64,000 bases of DNA from Brenneria rubrifaciens (GTDB lineage: Bacteria > Pseudomonadota > Gammaproteobacteria > Enterobacterales > Enterobacteriaceae), in contig NZ_CP034035.1 of assembly GCF_005484945.1 (NCBI RefSeq), positions 1,488,001 to 1,552,000 on the forward strand, given 5' to 3'. The translations under genes were made by a program, and so were the position numbers. Every line of letters starts with the position of its first letter. The stretch's first letter is position 1. A model generated the notes under the pieces. It was not told where the DNA came from. It searched no databases and saw nothing but the letters and a program-made list of their open reading frames with translations. Below, in pieces: positions 37,000-48,106 of the stretch.

Positions 37000-37400
37000 C
37001 TTTAACTTACTCGTTATTTTTACTTGCATTATTGATAGAGCTGCGGACAAAAAGAACCGCATGACCGGAATGAACCGATGGCCTCGTGGCTTATCGCAGG
37101 GACGTCAACCTCCCGGTTGTCGCCTGCATAGAGACGCATGTTTCGGTAGCCTGTATTTCCTGGTGGAAAACAGCGCATTTACTGAGGGAACAGCTTCTGA
37201 ATAATGTTGCCAGATCTGATTCCATTAGCCGGCCAAGCTGCAATCCGCAGCCCGCTAACTGCTTGATTACACATTACGTCTTACGCCATTGCTGCGTGTG
37301 TGTGTCATCAGGCAAACTTAATAATTCCGCAATTTCCCTTGTTTTGGTGAAAATCAGCATGGAAAACGCAAAAGCATTATTCCATTGCTGACACTGTTAT
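37000..37400 (-). promoter_or_regulatory. Probable rne 5' untranslated leader
   Basis: A 582-bp gap separates the divergent rne and rluC starts. In E. coli rne has a 361-nt structured leader through which RNase E controls its own mRNA. A leader of that size fits here, but I could not verify the conserved hairpins by eye. No gene is seen in 37063-37581. Confidence 0.4.
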
Positions 37401-37581
37401 AGCAAGGTGACTTTGCCTGTCGGTATCAAGATAGTTGTGCTGCCATCACTCAAACTGGTAGTGGTTGAAACTAAAATCAGCCAAACCTGCCGATGTAACA
37501 ATATCTTCATAGCTCAGACACACAGTTAAGCACAGAAAAAGGAGTGGCGCTATCCGGCCGCTCTATTTAGAATCGCGCATC

Positions 37582-38541
37582 ATGAAAACAGACAATCCTT
37601 CAGTACAATTTGTGACGATCTCCGCCGATGAGGCCGGGCAGCGTATTGACAACTTTTTGCATACCCATTTAAAAGGTGTGCCTAAAAGTATGGTTTACCG
37701 CATTTTGAGAAAAGGTGAGGTGAGAGTAAATAAAAAGCGGATAAAGCCAGAATACAAATTGCTGGCCGGGGATGAAATCCGGATTCCCCCCGTCAGACAG
37801 GCCGAGCGTGATGAAACGCCGGTTTCGGCCAGTCTTGGAAAAGTGGCCGCGCTGGTTGATTGCATCATCTATGAGGATGACCATCTGATGGTGCTTAATA
37901 AACCGTCAGGTACGGCGGTACATGGCGGCAGCGGATTAAGTTTCGGCGTGATAGAAGGCTTGCGGGCGCTGCGCCCTGAAGCCCGTTTTCTTGAACTGGT
38001 TCATCGTCTCGATCGTGACACATCCGGTGTACTGCTGGTGGCCAAGAAGCGTTCGGCGCTGCGTTCGCTGCATGAGCAGTTGCGTCTCAAAGGGATGCAA
38101 AAGGATTATCTGGCGCTGGTTCGCGGGCAATGGCAGTCGCACTGTAAAGTGGTTCAGGCGCCATTGCAGAAAAATATGCTTCAGAGCGGCGAGCGCATTG
38201 TTCGTGTGGATAGCGAAGGTAAGCCGTCGGAAACGCGGTTTAAGGTTGAAGAGCGTTTTGATGAACTGGCGACATTGGTTCGCGCCAGTCCGGTAACCGG
38301 TCGGACCCATCAGATCCGCGTTCATACTCAATACGCGGGACATCCGATCGCCTTTGACGATCGCTATGGAGAGCGGGAATTCGATCGACAACTGGCAGCG
38401 ACAGGGCTAAAACGTCTCTTTCTGCATGCGTCGGCGTTACGCTTTGAGCATCCCAATACGGGGGAAACACTCAGAATTGAAGCGCCGCTGGATGAACAAC
38501 TGCGCCGTTGTCTGCAAGTATTGCGCAATGCAAAAGCCTAA
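37582..38541 (+). CDS. rluC: RluC, 23S rRNA pseudouridine synthase
   Basis: The 319-residue enzyme makes pseudouridine at 23S positions 955, 2504 and 2580. An S4 RNA-binding domain (about 18-80) precedes the RluA-type catalytic domain with LVHRLDRDTSGVLLVAKK, where the Asp in HRLDRDTSG is catalytic, and VTGRTHQIRVHTQYAGHPIAFDDRYG. Start, length and motifs match E. coli RluC (319). It is divergent from rne and convergent with yceF. Confidence 0.97.
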   Translation: MKTDNPSVQFVTISADEAGQRIDNFLHTHLKGVPKSMVYRILRKGEVRVNKKRIKPEYKLLAGDEIRIPPVRQAERDETPVSASLGKVAALVDCIIYEDDHLMVLNKPSGTAVHGGSGLSFGVIEGLRALRPEARFLELVHRLDRDTSGVLLVAKKRSALRSLHEQLRLKGMQKDYLALVRGQWQSHCKVVQAPLQKNMLQSGERIVRVDSEGKPSETRFKVEERFDELATLVRASPVTGRTHQIRVHTQYAGHPIAFDDRYGEREFDRQLAATGLKRLFLHASALRFEHPNTGETLRIEAPLDEQLRRCLQVLRNAKA

Positions 38542-38554
38542 TCTCGCCATCCTT

Positions 38555-38585
38555 TCAGGATACCCAGGTGTTAAAGGTATCCTGA
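38555..38585. terminator. Inverted repeat between rluC and yceF
   Basis: TCAGGATACC (38555-38564) and GGTATCCTGA (38576-38585) form a perfect 10-bp stem with an 11-base loop between convergent genes. T-runs are absent, so terminator function is tentative. Confidence 0.5.
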
Positions 38586-38589
38586 GCGA

Positions 38590-39177
38590 TTAGCCTCTAG
38601 TCAGCGGATTTATCCCCTCTTTTTTCAGCATCTCTGTCAGTGCAATCAGTGGTAATCCCATCAGCGTATTAGGGTCGCGGCCTGATAGCCGCTCAAACAG
38701 GGCGATACCTAAGCCTTCGCTTTTGAAGCTGCCAGCACAGTTCCAGGGCTGCTCCTGTTCCAGATAACCCTCAATTTCATCATCGGTCAGCGTTCTAAAG
38801 TGAACCTCGAAAGGTTCGACAATGTGTTGCATACGCTGCCGGGCACTATTAAACAGTGCCAACCCGGTATAAAAAGAGACACATTTCCCGCTGGCTTCAC
38901 GTAACTGTCGTACCGCGTTAGGTTTATTATGTGGTTTTCCTGTAATAAGATTTCTCAATATGCACACCTGATCGGAACCAATGATCAGATGATGAGGATA
39001 GCGTTGGGCAAGGACTCTGGCTTTGCTTTCAGCAAGGCGGGCAACCAGTGCGACGGCTTCTTCACCAGGAAAAGAGGTTTCATCAACCTCAGGATTCGCG
39101 CAGATAAAAGGGATGCCAAGCTTTTCCAGCAGTATTTTTCGATAAGGCGATGTGGAAGCAAGAACGATCTGATGCAT
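38590..39177 (-). CDS. yceF: YceF (Maf family), 7-methyl-GTP pyrophosphatase
   Basis: The 195-residue protein is a Maf-type nucleotide pyrophosphatase that hydrolyses m7GTP, a house-cleaning role. Motifs include [42 protein letters not shown] and [15 protein letters not shown]. Length fits E. coli YceF (194). It is convergent with rluC, divergent from yceD. Confidence 0.93.
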   Translation of the reverse strand: MHQIVLASTSPYRKILLEKLGIPFICANPEVDETSFPGEEAVALVARLAESKARVLAQRYPHHLIIGSDQVCILRNLITGKPHNKPNAVRQLREASGKCVSFYTGLALFNSARQRMQHIVEPFEVHFRTLTDDEIEGYLEQEQPWNCAGSFKSEGLGIALFERLSGRDPNTLMGLPLIALTEMLKKEGINPLTRG

Positions 39178-39317
39178 AATTTTTTATAAACCATAGCGTA
39201 ATGATAAAAGGCATTTTAAACTGTGCACCGCTCTGGAAGCGAATATTGGTGATGAGGTTGTGCTTCACAGCCTTTTTCTTTGACTCTATGTCGTTACAAC
39301 GTTAATATGCGCGCCCT

Positions 39318-39839
39318 ATGCAAAAGGTAAAATTACCCCTAACCCTTGATGCGGTTCGCACTGCCCAAAAGCGTTTGGATTATGTCGGTATCTATACGCC
39401 CGAACAGGTGATGCGTGTCGCTGCGTCAGTGGTGAGTGTGGACAGTGATGTTCAGGCTTCTTTGTCTTTCAATATTGATAATCAACGCCTGGCGGTGATT
39501 GACGGTAGCGCAGATGTAAGGGTGACATTAATGTGCCAACGCTGCGGAAAGTCATTTGAGCATCAGGTCCACACGACGTTTTGTTTTAGCCCGGTCATCA
39601 ATGATGAACAGGCCGAAGCGTTACCGGAAATGTATGAGCCGATCGAAGTTGACGAGTTTGGCGAAGTCGATCTGCTGGCGATGATTGAAGATGAAATTAT
39701 TCTAACGTTGCCTATCGCTCCGGTACATGATTCTGAACACTGTGAAGTGTCCGAAGCGGACATGGTGTTTGGCAAGTTGCCTGAAGAGGCAGAAAAACCA
39801 AATCCGTTTGCCGTATTAGCCAGTTTAAAGCGTAAGTAA
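39318..39839 (+). CDS. yceD: YceD, DUF177 protein linked to 23S rRNA and rpmF
   Basis: The 173-residue protein matches Yce[47 protein letters not shown] with the CxxC pair, and [36 protein letters not shown]. It is required for normal 23S rRNA levels in some bacteria and plants. It lies 16 bp upstream of rpmF and starts the yceD-rpmF-plsX-fab series. Confidence 0.95.
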   Translation: MQKVKLPLTLDAVRTAQKRLDYVGIYTPEQVMRVAASVVSVDSDVQASLSFNIDNQRLAVIDGSADVRVTLMCQRCGKSFEHQVHTTFCFSPVINDEQAEALPEMYEPIEVDEFGEVDLLAMIEDEIILTLPIAPVHDSEHCEVSEADMVFGKLPEEAEKPNPFAVLASLKRK

Positions 39840-39855
39840 TTAAGGAGTAAGGTCC

Positions 39856-40026
39856 ATGGCCGTACAACAGAATAAACCTAGCCGTTCCAAACGTGGTATG
39901 CGTCGTGCTCACGATGCGCTGACCACTTCCTCTGTATCCGTAGATAAAGTTTCTGGCGAAACTCATTTGCGTCACCACATCACCGCGGACGGTTACTACC
40001 GCGGTCGCAAGGTCATTGCCAAGTAA
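39856..40026 (+). CDS. rpmF: 50S ribosomal protein L32
   Basis: The short frame encodes 56 residues, [22 protein letters not shown] through [11 protein letters not shown], matching L32 (57 in E. coli). It lacks only one residue in the middle. TAAGGAG precedes the ATG. It lies between yceD and plsX in the usual operon. Confidence 0.97.
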   Translation: MAVQQNKPSRSKRGMRRAHDALTTSSVSVDKVSGETHLRHHITADGYYRGRKVIAK

Positions 40027-40056
40027 TTCTTGCAAATTATTTAGCAAGGCAATACC

Positions 40057-41103
40057 TTGACACGCCTAACTCTGGCGTTAGATGCGATGGGCGGGGACTT
40101 CGGTCCCCGCGTTACAGTGCCTGCTGCATTGCAGACACTGGCTTCTAATCCAGGACTCAGTCTGTTATTAGTCGGCGATCCTGCTGTGATCGCGCCATTA
40201 CTAGCCAAAGTCGATTCTGAACTGTTATCCCGGTTAGAAATCGTTCCGGCCGAATCGGTTATTGCCAGTGATGCTAAACCGTCGCAGGCTATCCGCGCCA
40301 GTCGCGGCACCTCGATGCGTATCGCACTAGAACTGATTAAAGACGGGAGAGCAGAGGCTTGTGTCAGTGCGGGAAATACCGGCGCGTTAATGGGATTGGC
40401 TAAGCTCTTGATCAAGCCAATTGAAGGAATTGAGCGTCCGGCGCTGGTTTCCATTTTGCCTCATCAGCGGCATGGCAAAACTGTCGTGCTCGACTTAGGC
40501 GCCAACGTTGACTGTGACAGCACGATGCTGGTTCAGTTTGCGGTTATGGGGTCAGTGATGGCGGAAGAGGTGCTTGAACTGAAAAATCCCCGGGTCGCGT
40601 TGCTGAATATTGGCGAAGAAGAGAGTAAAGGCCTTAATAATATCCGCGATGCAGCAAGCCAATTAAAGATCACGCCGTCAATCAACTATATTGGCTACCT
40701 CGAAGGCAATGAATTGTTGACAGGGAAGACGGATGTCATGGTCTGTGATGGTTTTGTCGGTAATGTCACGCTGAAAACCATGGAAGGCGTGGTAAGGATG
40801 TTTCTGTCGTTGTTGAAATCCTCTCCCCCTAATACCGACCACAAGCAAAAACAGTCCTGGTGGTTGAAATGGCTGGGACGTTTGTTACAAAAGCGCTTAT
40901 CAAAGCGTTTCGGACATTTGAATCCAGACCAATATAATGGCGCATGTCTGTTAGGATTGCGGGGAACCGTAATCAAAAGCCATGGCGCAGCGAACCAGAG
41001 AGCGTTTGCTGTTGCCATTGAACAGGCAATGCAGACGGTACGACGGCAGCTCCCGGAGCGAATTGCTGCCCGTCTAGAAGACGTATTACCCAAAAGTGAC
41101 TGA
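40057..41103 (+). CDS. plsX: PlsX, phosphate acyltransferase
   Basis: The 348-residue enzyme converts acyl-ACP to acyl phosphate, the first donor in phospholipid synthesis. It matches Pls[80 protein letters not shown] and [18 protein letters not shown]. The start is TTG at 40057, as in E. coli, with AAGGC about 8 bases upstream; no ATG is available in frame. It follows rpmF and precedes fabH by 6 bp. Confidence 0.96.
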   Translation: MTRLTLALDAMGGDFGPRVTVPAALQTLASNPGLSLLLVGDPAVIAPLLAKVDSELLSRLEIVPAESVIASDAKPSQAIRASRGTSMRIALELIKDGRAEACVSAGNTGALMGLAKLLIKPIEGIERPALVSILPHQRHGKTVVLDLGANVDCDSTMLVQFAVMGSVMAEEVLELKNPRVALLNIGEEESKGLNNIRDAASQLKITPSINYIGYLEGNELLTGKTDVMVCDGFVGNVTLKTMEGVVRMFLSLLKSSPPNTDHKQKQSWWLKWLGRLLQKRLSKRFGHLNPDQYNGACLLGLRGTVIKSHGAANQRAFAVAIEQAMQTVRRQLPERIAARLEDVLPKSD

Positions 41104-41109
41104 GCGTAC

Positions 41110-42063
41110 ATGTATACAAAAATAATCGGAACGGGCAGTTATTTGCCAGAACAAATCAGGACGAATGCTGATTTAGAAAAGATGGTGGAGACCTCTGACG
41201 AGTGGATCGTTACGCGTACCGGAATTCGTGAACGCCGCATTGCAGCCCCAGATGAAAATGTCGCTACCATGGGAGGCCATGCCGCGAAAAAAGCGCTCGA
41301 AATGGCTGGCATTGATAAATCGAAGGTCGGTTTGCTGATTGTTGCGACGACGTCATCGAGTCATGCGTTTCCAAGTTCTGCCTGCCAGATTCAACAGTTG
41401 CTCGATATAAAAGATACCATTGCATTCGATCTGGCTGCCGCTTGCGCGGGTTTTACTTATGCATTAAGCGTTGCCGATCAATATGTCAAACATGGCGCGG
41501 TTGATTATGCGTTGGTTGTCGGTTCCGATACTTTGTCACGTACGCTTGATCCTGACGATCGCGGTACGCTTATTCTGTTTGGCGATGGTGCCGGTGCTGT
41601 CGTATTGGCGGCATCGGAACAACCGGGGATTCTGTCCACACATCTGCATGCGGATGGCCGCTACGGTCAATTACTGACGTTGCCTCATCAGGATCGTGCC
41701 AATCAGGAGACACCCGCTTATCTCACAATGTCAGGCAATGAAGTCTTCAAGGTCGCGGTGACTGAACTGGCGCACACCGTTGAAGAAACGTTACAGGCCT
41801 CACAGTTGGATAAAAGCCAATTAGATTGGTTGGTCCCACATCAGGCCAATTTACGTATTATCAGCGCGACGGCGAAAAAGTTAGGTATGGGAATGGATAA
41901 AGTGGTGGTGACGGTGGAACGTCATGGCAACACTTCTGCTGCTTCTGTTCCGTCTGCTTTGGACGAAGCGGTGCGTGACGGACGTATCAAGCCTGGGCAT
42001 CTGGTCTTGCTGGAAGCCTTTGGCGGCGGCTTTACCTGGGGTTCCGCACTGGTTCGTTTTTGA
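41110..42063 (+). CDS. fabH: FabH, 3-oxoacyl-ACP synthase III
   Basis: The 317-residue enzyme condenses acetyl-CoA with malonyl-ACP to start fatty acid synthesis. Catalytic Cys112 lies in [12 protein letters not shown], with the His of [10 protein letters not shown] and the Asn of RHGNTSAAS completing the triad. The glycine-rich [14 protein letters not shown] ends the protein. It follows plsX by 6 bp. Length equals the E. coli enzyme (317). Confidence 0.98.
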   Translation: MYTKIIGTGSYLPEQIRTNADLEKMVETSDEWIVTRTGIRERRIAAPDENVATMGGHAAKKALEMAGIDKSKVGLLIVATTSSSHAFPSSACQIQQLLDIKDTIAFDLAAACAGFTYALSVADQYVKHGAVDYALVVGSDTLSRTLDPDDRGTLILFGDGAGAVVLAASEQPGILSTHLHADGRYGQLLTLPHQDRANQETPAYLTMSGNEVFKVAVTELAHTVEETLQASQLDKSQLDWLVPHQANLRIISATAKKLGMGMDKVVVTVERHGNTSAASVPSALDEAVRDGRIKPGHLVLLEAFGGGFTWGSALVRF

Positions 42064-42079
42064 TTAAACAGGATTTTAT

Positions 42080-43009
42080 ATGACGCAATTTGCAATGGTT
42101 TTTCCCGGTCAGGGATCTCAAACTGTCGGTATGCTGTCTGAACTGGCCGCAGAATATCCGATTGTGGCTCAAACTTTTGCTCAGGCTTCCGAGGCCTTAA
42201 GTTATGACTTGTGGCAGCTTACCCAGCAGGGGCCTGCCGAAGCGCTAAATAAGACCTGGCAAACCCAGCCTGCGTTACTGACGGCGTCTGTGGCGATCTG
42301 GCGTATTTGGCGTCAGCAAGGTGGTAAACTGCCCGCGCTGATGTCCGGCCACAGTCTGGGTGAATATTCCGCGCTGGTTTGTGCAGGTGTGCTGGATTTC
42401 CAGCAGGCCGTCCGCCTGGTTGAATTGCGTGGCAAACTTATGCAGGAAGCGGTGCCGGAAGGGACGGGGGCAATGTATGCGATCATTGGCCTCGATAATG
42501 AGTCGATTGCCAAAGCGTGTGAAGCGTCTGCGCAGGGGCAGGTAGTTTCACCCGTAAACTTCAACTCTCCTGGACAGGTGGTTATTGCGGGCAACAAAGA
42601 GGCGGTGGAACGTGCTGGCGCGGCGTGTAAAGCGGCTGGCGCCAAGCGTGCATTGCCGTTGCCGGTCAGTGTACCGTCGCACTGTGCGTTGATGGAGCCT
42701 GCGGCACAAAAACTGGCTGCTGCGCTTGAATCTATTGAATTCCAGACGCCATCAATTCCTGTGGTCAATAATGTTGACGCGCGTATTGAAACGACGCCAG
42801 AAGCGATCCGCAGTGCGCTGGTGCGCCAACTTTACAGTCCGGTTCGCTGGACTGAGTCTGTCGAGTTCATGGCATCTCAAGGTGTCGGGTCACTGCTGGA
42901 GATTGGTCCAGGAAAAGTTCTGACGGGGTTAACTAAGCGAATCGTCGATACTCTGACTGCCGCTGCGGTGAACGATCCTGCGTCGCTTTCAGCGGCACTT
43001 GAGAAATGA
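42080..43009 (+). CDS. fabD: FabD, malonyl-CoA:ACP transacylase
   Basis: The 309-residue enzyme moves malonate from CoA to ACP. Family motifs are FPGQGSQTVGML, the nucleophile GHSLGEYSALV with Ser92, and SVPSHCALM carrying the catalytic His. VGSLLEIGPGKVLTGL ends the domain. Length equals E. coli FabD. It lies 16 bp after fabH. Confidence 0.98.
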   Translation: MTQFAMVFPGQGSQTVGMLSELAAEYPIVAQTFAQASEALSYDLWQLTQQGPAEALNKTWQTQPALLTASVAIWRIWRQQGGKLPALMSGHSLGEYSALVCAGVLDFQQAVRLVELRGKLMQEAVPEGTGAMYAIIGLDNESIAKACEASAQGQVVSPVNFNSPGQVVIAGNKEAVERAGAACKAAGAKRALPLPVSVPSHCALMEPAAQKLAAALESIEFQTPSIPVVNNVDARIETTPEAIRSALVRQLYSPVRWTESVEFMASQGVGSLLEIGPGKVLTGLTKRIVDTLTAAAVNDPASLSAALEK

Positions 43010-43023
43010 GAATGGGGGAAACA

Positions 43024-43758
43024 ATGAGTTTTGAGGGAAAAATTGCGCTGGTTACTGGCACCAGTCGAGGCATTGGACGTGCGATTGCCGAGACATTGGT
43101 TGCCCGGGGCGCAAAAGTCATTGGGACCGCAACCAGCGAAAAAGGTGCTGAAGCAATCAGCGCCTGGTTGGGTGAGAACGGTAAAGGCTATATGCTGAAC
43201 GTCGCAGATGCGGCGTCAATCGATAAAGTATTGGCGGATATTCGTGCTGAATTTGGTGAAATTGACATTTTGATTAATAACGCCGGAATTACTCGCGATA
43301 ATCTGTTAATGCGAATGAAAGAAGATGAATGGCAGGATATTCTGGATACGAATTTGACGTCCGTATTCCGGTTATCCAAAGCTGTAATGCGCGCTATGAT
43401 GAAAAAACGTTTTGGCCGTATCATTACTATCGGATCAATTGTTGGCTCGGTAGGCAATGCCGGACAGGCAAACTACGCGGCGGCGAAGGCTGGGCTGATT
43501 GGTTTCAGCAAATCTCTCGCTCTTGAAGTGGCTTCTCGGGGTATTACGGTTAATGTTGTCGCACCGGGTTTTATTGAAACGGATATGACTCAGGCGTTGA
43601 CAGAAGAACAGCGAGCAGGCATTTTGAGCCAGGTTCCTGTTAACCGGCTTGGTGATGCTAAAGAAATCGCCAGTGCTGTTGCATTTTTAGCCTCTGATGA
43701 GGCAGGTTACATTACCGGCGAGACATTGCATGTCAATGGCGGCATGTATATGATCTAA
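43024..43758 (+). CDS. fabG: FabG, 3-oxoacyl-ACP reductase
   Basis: The 244-residue short-chain dehydrogenase reduces beta-ketoacyl-ACP with NADPH. The cofactor motif TGTSRGIGRAIAE and the catalytic triad Ser138, Tyr151, Lys155 (GSIVGSVGNAGQANYAAAKAG) are present. The start at 43024 with GGGGAAACA upstream gives MSFEGKIALV as in E. coli; an earlier in-frame ATG overlapping fabD is not conserved. Length equals E. coli FabG. Confidence 0.98.
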   Translation: MSFEGKIALVTGTSRGIGRAIAETLVARGAKVIGTATSEKGAEAISAWLGENGKGYMLNVADAASIDKVLADIRAEFGEIDILINNAGITRDNLLMRMKEDEWQDILDTNLTSVFRLSKAVMRAMMKKRFGRIITIGSIVGSVGNAGQANYAAAKAGLIGFSKSLALEVASRGITVNVVAPGFIETDMTQALTEEQRAGILSQVPVNRLGDAKEIASAVAFLASDEAGYITGETLHVNGGMYMI

Positions 43759-43911
43759 AAAGCACGAAATTATTTGCGTTATTTGCTGCGATGACCGCAA
43801 AATAGCACAAAATCGTGGTTCGACCAGCCGGGATTTTGTTGCATCTTTTTCAACATTTTATACACTACGAAAACCATCGCGAAAGCGAGTTTTGATAGGA
43901 AATTTAAGAGT

Positions 43912-44148
43912 ATGAGCACTATCGAAGAACGCGTTAAGAAAATCATCGTTGAACAGCTTGGTGTTAAGCAGGAAGAAGTCGTAAACAATGCTTCTTTCGT
44001 TGACGACCTCGGCGCTGATTCTCTTGACACTGTTGAGCTGGTAATGGCCCTGGAAGAAGAATTTGATACTGAAATTCCAGATGAAGAAGCCGAAAAAATC
44101 ACGACTGTTCAGGCAGCCATCGATTTCATTCAGGCAAACCAGCAGTAA
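43912..44148 (+). CDS. acpP: Acyl carrier protein
   Basis: The 78-residue protein carries acyl chains on a phosphopantetheine at Ser37 in [18 protein letters not shown]. Sequence is almost the same as E. coli AcpP. A 153-bp gap before it probably contains its strong promoter. A terminator-like hairpin follows, so acpP may be expressed more than its neighbours. Confidence 0.99.
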   Translation: MSTIEERVKKIIVEQLGVKQEEVVNNASFVDDLGADSLDTVELVMALEEEFDTEIPDEEAEKITTVQAAIDFIQANQQ

Positions 44149-44159
44149 GCGAACATATC

Positions 44160-44189
44160 TAGGCGGTCATTCGACCGCCTAAGTTTTTT
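44160..44189 (+). terminator. Terminator between acpP and fabF
   Basis: TAGGCGGTC pairs with GACCGCCTA (44160-44181) around ATTC, followed by GTTTTTT. It starts 12 bp after the acpP stop and would partly separate acpP from fabF. Confidence 0.85.
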
Positions 44190-44229
44190 GTCCCGCAGTG
44201 TCATATTTTTCCCTCCCTGGAGGACAAGC

Positions 44230-45471
44230 GTGTCTAAGCGTCGAGTAGTTGTGACCGGACTGGGCATGTTATCTCCTGTCGGCAATACAGTTGAGTCCTC
44301 CTGGAGTGCTCTTCTTGCCGGTCAGAGTGGCATCAGCCTGATCGACCATTTCGATACTAGTGCCTACGCAACGCGTTTTGCTGGCTTAGTAAAGAATTTT
44401 AATTATGAAGAGTTCATTTCGCGTAAAGAAGCACGCAAAATGGATGCCTTTATCCAATACGGAATTGCGGCGGGTATCCAAGCCATAAAAGATTCCGGTC
44501 TTGAAGTAACGGAAGAGAATGCTCAGCGCTTCGGTGCGGCGATTGGTTCCGGTATTGGCGGACTGGGTCTGATTGAAGAGAACCACAGCTCTCTGGTAAA
44601 TGGTGGCCCGCGTAAAATCAGCCCGTTTTTCGTTCCTTCAACCATTGTGAATATGGTTGCTGGTCATCTCACCATCATGTATGGCTTGCGTGGTCCAAGT
44701 ATCTCTATCGCCACGGCCTGTACGTCAGGTGTGCATAACGTCGGCCATGCCGCGCGTATGATCGCTTATAATGACGCGGATATCATGGTGGCAGGCGGGG
44801 CGGAAAAAGCCAGTACGCCATTAGGCGTGGGGGGGTTTGGCGCCGCTCGCGCTTTATCCACCCGCAACGATAACCCACAGGCGGCATGCCGGCCGTGGGA
44901 TAAAGACCGCGATGGTTTTGTGCTGGGTGATGGCGCCGGTATGATGGTGCTGGAAGAATATGAGCACGCTAAAAAACGCGGCGCCAAAATTTACGCGGAA
45001 CTGGTCGGATTTGGGATGAGCAGCGATGCCTACCATATGACGTCTCCGCCGGAGAATGGCTCGGGTGCTGCGCAGGCGATAGAAAACGCACTGCGTGACG
45101 CAGGGGTATCACCTTCTCAGATCGGTTATATCAACGCGCATGGGACTTCTACGCCCGCGGGTGATAAAGCCGAAGCTCAGGCCGTCAAGACTGTCTTTGG
45201 TGAGAGTGCCAATCGCGTATTGGTCAGCTCGACAAAATCGATGACCGGGCACTTATTAGGGGCGGCAGGGGCGATTGAATCTATTTTCAGCATCCTCGCG
45301 CTGCGCGATCAGGCTGTCCCGCCAACCATCAATCTGGATAACCCGGATGAAGGCTGCGATCTGGATTTCGTACCTCATGAGGCACGTCAGGTCAGCAATA
45401 TGGAATATACGCTGTGTAACTCCTTTGGTTTCGGCGGAACAAACGGCTCTCTGTTATTCCGTAAGGTTTGA
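44230..45471 (+). CDS. fabF: FabF, 3-oxoacyl-ACP synthase II
   Basis: The 413-residue condensing enzyme elongates acyl-ACP and responds to temperature in E. coli. The start is GTG at 44230, with GGAGG 6-10 bases before it; it gives [17 protein letters not shown] as in E. coli. The nucleophile is Cys164 in [11 protein letters not shown] (counting Met), with His of [12 protein letters not shown] and His of [28 protein letters not shown] ends the protein. It is followed by a strong terminator. Confidence 0.98.
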   Translation: MSKRRVVVTGLGMLSPVGNTVESSWSALLAGQSGISLIDHFDTSAYATRFAGLVKNFNYEEFISRKEARKMDAFIQYGIAAGIQAIKDSGLEVTEENAQRFGAAIGSGIGGLGLIEENHSSLVNGGPRKISPFFVPSTIVNMVAGHLTIMYGLRGPSISIATACTSGVHNVGHAARMIAYNDADIMVAGGAEKASTPLGVGGFGAARALSTRNDNPQAACRPWDKDRDGFVLGDGAGMMVLEEYEHAKKRGAKIYAELVGFGMSSDAYHMTSPPENGSGAAQAIENALRDAGVSPSQIGYINAHGTSTPAGDKAEAQAVKTVFGESANRVLVSSTKSMTGHLLGAAGAIESIFSILALRDQAVPPTINLDNPDEGCDLDFVPHEARQVSNMEYTLCNSFGFGGTNGSLLFRKV

Positions 45472-45496
45472 TCATCGTTATCCTATGAAAAAAAAG

Positions 45497-45518
45497 CCCG
45501 GTTTCCGGGTTTTTTTTT
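45497..45518 (+). terminator. Terminator of fabF
   Basis: CCCGG pairs with CCGGG around TTT, with A residues before and a long T-run after. It lies 26 bp past the fabF stop. Confidence 0.92.
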
Positions 45519-45603
45519 GCCTGTATAAAATCAGATATGGCTGCTTGTTTAGCGGTTTGGTTTACTGGCAGGCTGAGGGCTCTTGGTTGAATGGAAGGAA
45601 AAC

Positions 45604-46401
45604 ATGCACTGGATAAATGGACAACAGCAGGAAATGTTATCGGTTTCAGATCGTGCTACCCAGTTTGGCGATGGCTGTTTTACGACGGCCAGAGTTGCTG
45701 ACGGTCAGATTATCTGGCTTGAGCGTCATCTCACCCGTCTGCAACAGGCGGCCGAACGTCTGATGTTACCGCCATTCGATTGGACGCTGCTGACGGAAGA
45801 GATGAAACAGGCGGCCCAGGGGCGTCAGCGGGGTGTGGTAAAAGTTATGCTGACGCGGGGAGAAGGGGGCAGGGGCTACAGCAGTCAAGGCTGTGAGCAG
45901 GTGACGCGTATTGTCATGCAGACTGACTATCCTGCCCACTACACTCGCTGGCGTGAGCAAGGCATCAGTTTAAATCTGAGTCCGGTGGCGTTGGCTAAAA
46001 ATCCGCTGCTGGCGGGAATTAAGCACCTCAATCGTCTGGAGCAGGTGTTGATCCGCATGCATCTTGATCAGGCGCCCGGTGATGAAGCGTTGGTGCTTGA
46101 CACCTCCGGGGCACTGGTGGAATGCTGTGCGGCTAATTTATTCTGGCGTAAAGGGAATCAGGTTTTTACGCCGGATCTATCTTATGCCGGTGTTGATGGC
46201 GTCGCCCGGCAGCATATTCTCTCGCTATTGGCCGATACAGATTTTGATATACATATCGTCACTGAACCGCTGGCGGTACTCGCGCAAGCTGAAGAGGTAT
46301 TGGTCTGTAACGCATTGATGCCGGTGATCCCCGTAAACCAGGCGCACGTCTGGTGTTATCGCTCCAGAGAACTGTATCGGTTTCTGAGCCCTAACTGTTA
46401 G
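45604..46401 (+). CDS. pabC: PabC, aminodeoxychorismate lyase
   Basis: The 265-residue pyridoxal-phosphate enzyme releases pyruvate to form p-aminobenzoate for folate. Class IV aminotransferase motifs are visible: DRATQFGDGCFTTARV, AGIKHLNRLEQVLIRMHL with the PLP lysine in IKHLNR, EALVLDTSGALVECCAANLFW and the NALMPVIPV end. The start at 45604 (MHWINGQQQ) has GGAAGG upstream; an ATG seven codons earlier lacks one. It precedes mltG. Confidence 0.95.
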   Translation: MHWINGQQQEMLSVSDRATQFGDGCFTTARVADGQIIWLERHLTRLQQAAERLMLPPFDWTLLTEEMKQAAQGRQRGVVKVMLTRGEGGRGYSSQGCEQVTRIVMQTDYPAHYTRWREQGISLNLSPVALAKNPLLAGIKHLNRLEQVLIRMHLDQAPGDEALVLDTSGALVECCAANLFWRKGNQVFTPDLSYAGVDGVARQHILSLLADTDFDIHIVTEPLAVLAQAEEVLVCNALMPVIPVNQAHVWCYRSRELYRFLSPNC

Positions 46402-46415
46402 TCGATGGTTGATTT

Positions 46416-47435
46416 ATGAACGGAAAGAAGGTTGGTGTTCTGGTTGTCGCTTTAGTGTTGTCGGCGAGTCTGTTTCTGTGGCAAAAATTACAGCATTTTG
46501 CCAGTTCGCCACTTGCGATTGAACAAGAGACGATTTTCACGCTCCCTGCCGGCACTGGGCGCGATGGATTGGAAACGTTGTTACTGGATCAAAAGATTAT
46601 TACCAAAGGGACTTTCTTTCCCTGGCTGTTGCGAATTGAACCAGAACTGGCAAAGTTTAAAGCGGGAACATACCGATTAACCACCGGAATGACCGTCCGA
46701 GAGCTGCTGGCTTTATTATCCAGTGGGAAAGAAGCGCAATTCTCCATTCGTTTTGTCGAGGGATCGCGCCTGAGAGACTGGCTCGAAACGTTGCGGCAGT
46801 CGCCCTATATTAAACATACGCTGGCGGATAAGAGTGTGCAGGAATTGGCGTCTGAACTGGGTATAAAAGATAAACCCAACCCGGAAGGGTGGTTCTACCC
46901 GGATACTTACCTGTACACGGCGAATACAACCGATTTGGCCTTGTTGCAACGAGCTTATCAGCGTATGAAGAAGACTGTAGATGAAGTATGGCGGGAGAAA
47001 GAAAACGGATTGCCATACAACACGCCGGATGAGTTGCTTGTCATGGCGTCTATCATTGAAAAAGAAACGGCGGTCAACGAAGAGCGTCCCCAGGTGGCTT
47101 CTGTTTTTGTTAACCGCCTGCGTGCCGGTATGCGTTTACAAACCGATCCAACGGTTATTTATGGCATGGGCGAAGATTATACCGGGGCGATTACCCGTAA
47201 AGCATTGGATACGCCAACGCCTTACAATACTTATATCATCTCGGGTTTGCCGCCCACGCCAATTGCCGTGCCGGGCAAAGCCTCGTTGGACGCTGCTGCC
47301 CATCCGGCTAAAACGTCATATCTCTATTTTGTGGCTGACGGCAAAGGCGGACACAGCTTTACCACTAATCTTGCAGATCATAATCGTGCTGTGAGGGTGT
47401 ACCGCTCAGCGTTAAAGGAACGGGATGAACAATAA
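46416..47435 (+). CDS. mltG: MltG, endolytic murein transglycosylase
   Basis: The 339-residue inner membrane protein cuts nascent glycan strands and is thought to set glycan length. A short cytoplasmic start and a membrane segment ([17 protein letters not shown]) precede the YceG domain. The catalytic region is [41 protein letters not shown] with the conserved Glu in IIEKE. It overlaps tmk by 11 bp. Confidence 0.95.
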   Translation: MNGKKVGVLVVALVLSASLFLWQKLQHFASSPLAIEQETIFTLPAGTGRDGLETLLLDQKIITKGTFFPWLLRIEPELAKFKAGTYRLTTGMTVRELLALLSSGKEAQFSIRFVEGSRLRDWLETLRQSPYIKHTLADKSVQELASELGIKDKPNPEGWFYPDTYLYTANTTDLALLQRAYQRMKKTVDEVWREKENGLPYNTPDELLVMASIIEKETAVNEERPQVASVFVNRLRAGMRLQTDPTVIYGMGEDYTGAITRKALDTPTPYNTYIISGLPPTPIAVPGKASLDAAAHPAKTSYLYFVADGKGGHSFTTNLADHNRAVRVYRSALKERDEQ

Positions 47436-48105
47436 ATTTATCGTTATTGAGGGTCTGGAAGGCGCGGGGAAAACAACGGCTCGTCACACTGTCGTTGAGA
47501 CGCTGCGGGCTTACGGCGTGCAGGACGTTATTTTTACGCGAGAACCTGGCGGTACGCCGCTGGCCGAGAAGCTGCGTGAGTTGATTAAGCAGGGCATGGC
47601 GGATGAAAAGGTGACCGACAAAGCAGAAGTGCTGATGTTGTATGCCGCCAGAGTGCAACTGGTCGATAACGTGATCAAGCCTGCGTTGGCCAATGGCCAG
47701 TGGGTGATTGGCGATCGGCACGATCTTTCCTCCCAGGCTTATCAGGGCGGAGGACGGGGAATCGATCAACAGCTGTTGTTGTCGCTGCGTGATACCGTGC
47801 TCGGCGATTTTCGCCCTGACCTGACCTTCTATCTTGATCTGCCTCCTGCTCTTGGGTTGCAACGCGCGCGGGCGCGCGGCGATCTGGATCGCATCGAACA
47901 GGAGTCTTTGGCTTTCTTTGAACGCACTCGCGCGCGCTATCAGGCGCTGGCTGCGGAAGATCGTACCATCGTCACCCTCGATGCCTCCCAGCCGCTGGAA
48001 AGCGTCAGTCGTGATATTCAGGCAACGTTGCGGGAATGGCTGCCACAGCAGGGATTACATCGGCAAGATGCGCCGCCGGCGACACTTCATCAGGGGCGTG
48101 GCTGA
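47425..48105 (+). CDS. tmk: Thymidylate kinase
   Basis: The 226-residue enzyme phosphorylates dTMP to dTDP. It has a P-loop GLEGAGKTT at residues 8-16, the DRY-like [17 protein letters not shown] and lid segment [15 protein letters not shown]. It is about 13 residues longer than E. coli Tmk at the C terminus ([15 protein letters not shown]). It overlaps mltG and is immediately followed by holB (stop TGA and ATG one base apart). Confidence 0.97.
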   Translation: MNNKFIVIEGLEGAGKTTARHTVVETLRAYGVQDVIFTREPGGTPLAEKLRELIKQGMADEKVTDKAEVLMLYAARVQLVDNVIKPALANGQWVIGDRHDLSSQAYQGGGRGIDQQLLLSLRDTVLGDFRPDLTFYLDLPPALGLQRARARGDLDRIEQESLAFFERTRARYQALAAEDRTIVTLDASQPLESVSRDIQATLREWLPQQGLHRQDAPPATLHQGRG

Positions 48106-48106
48106 G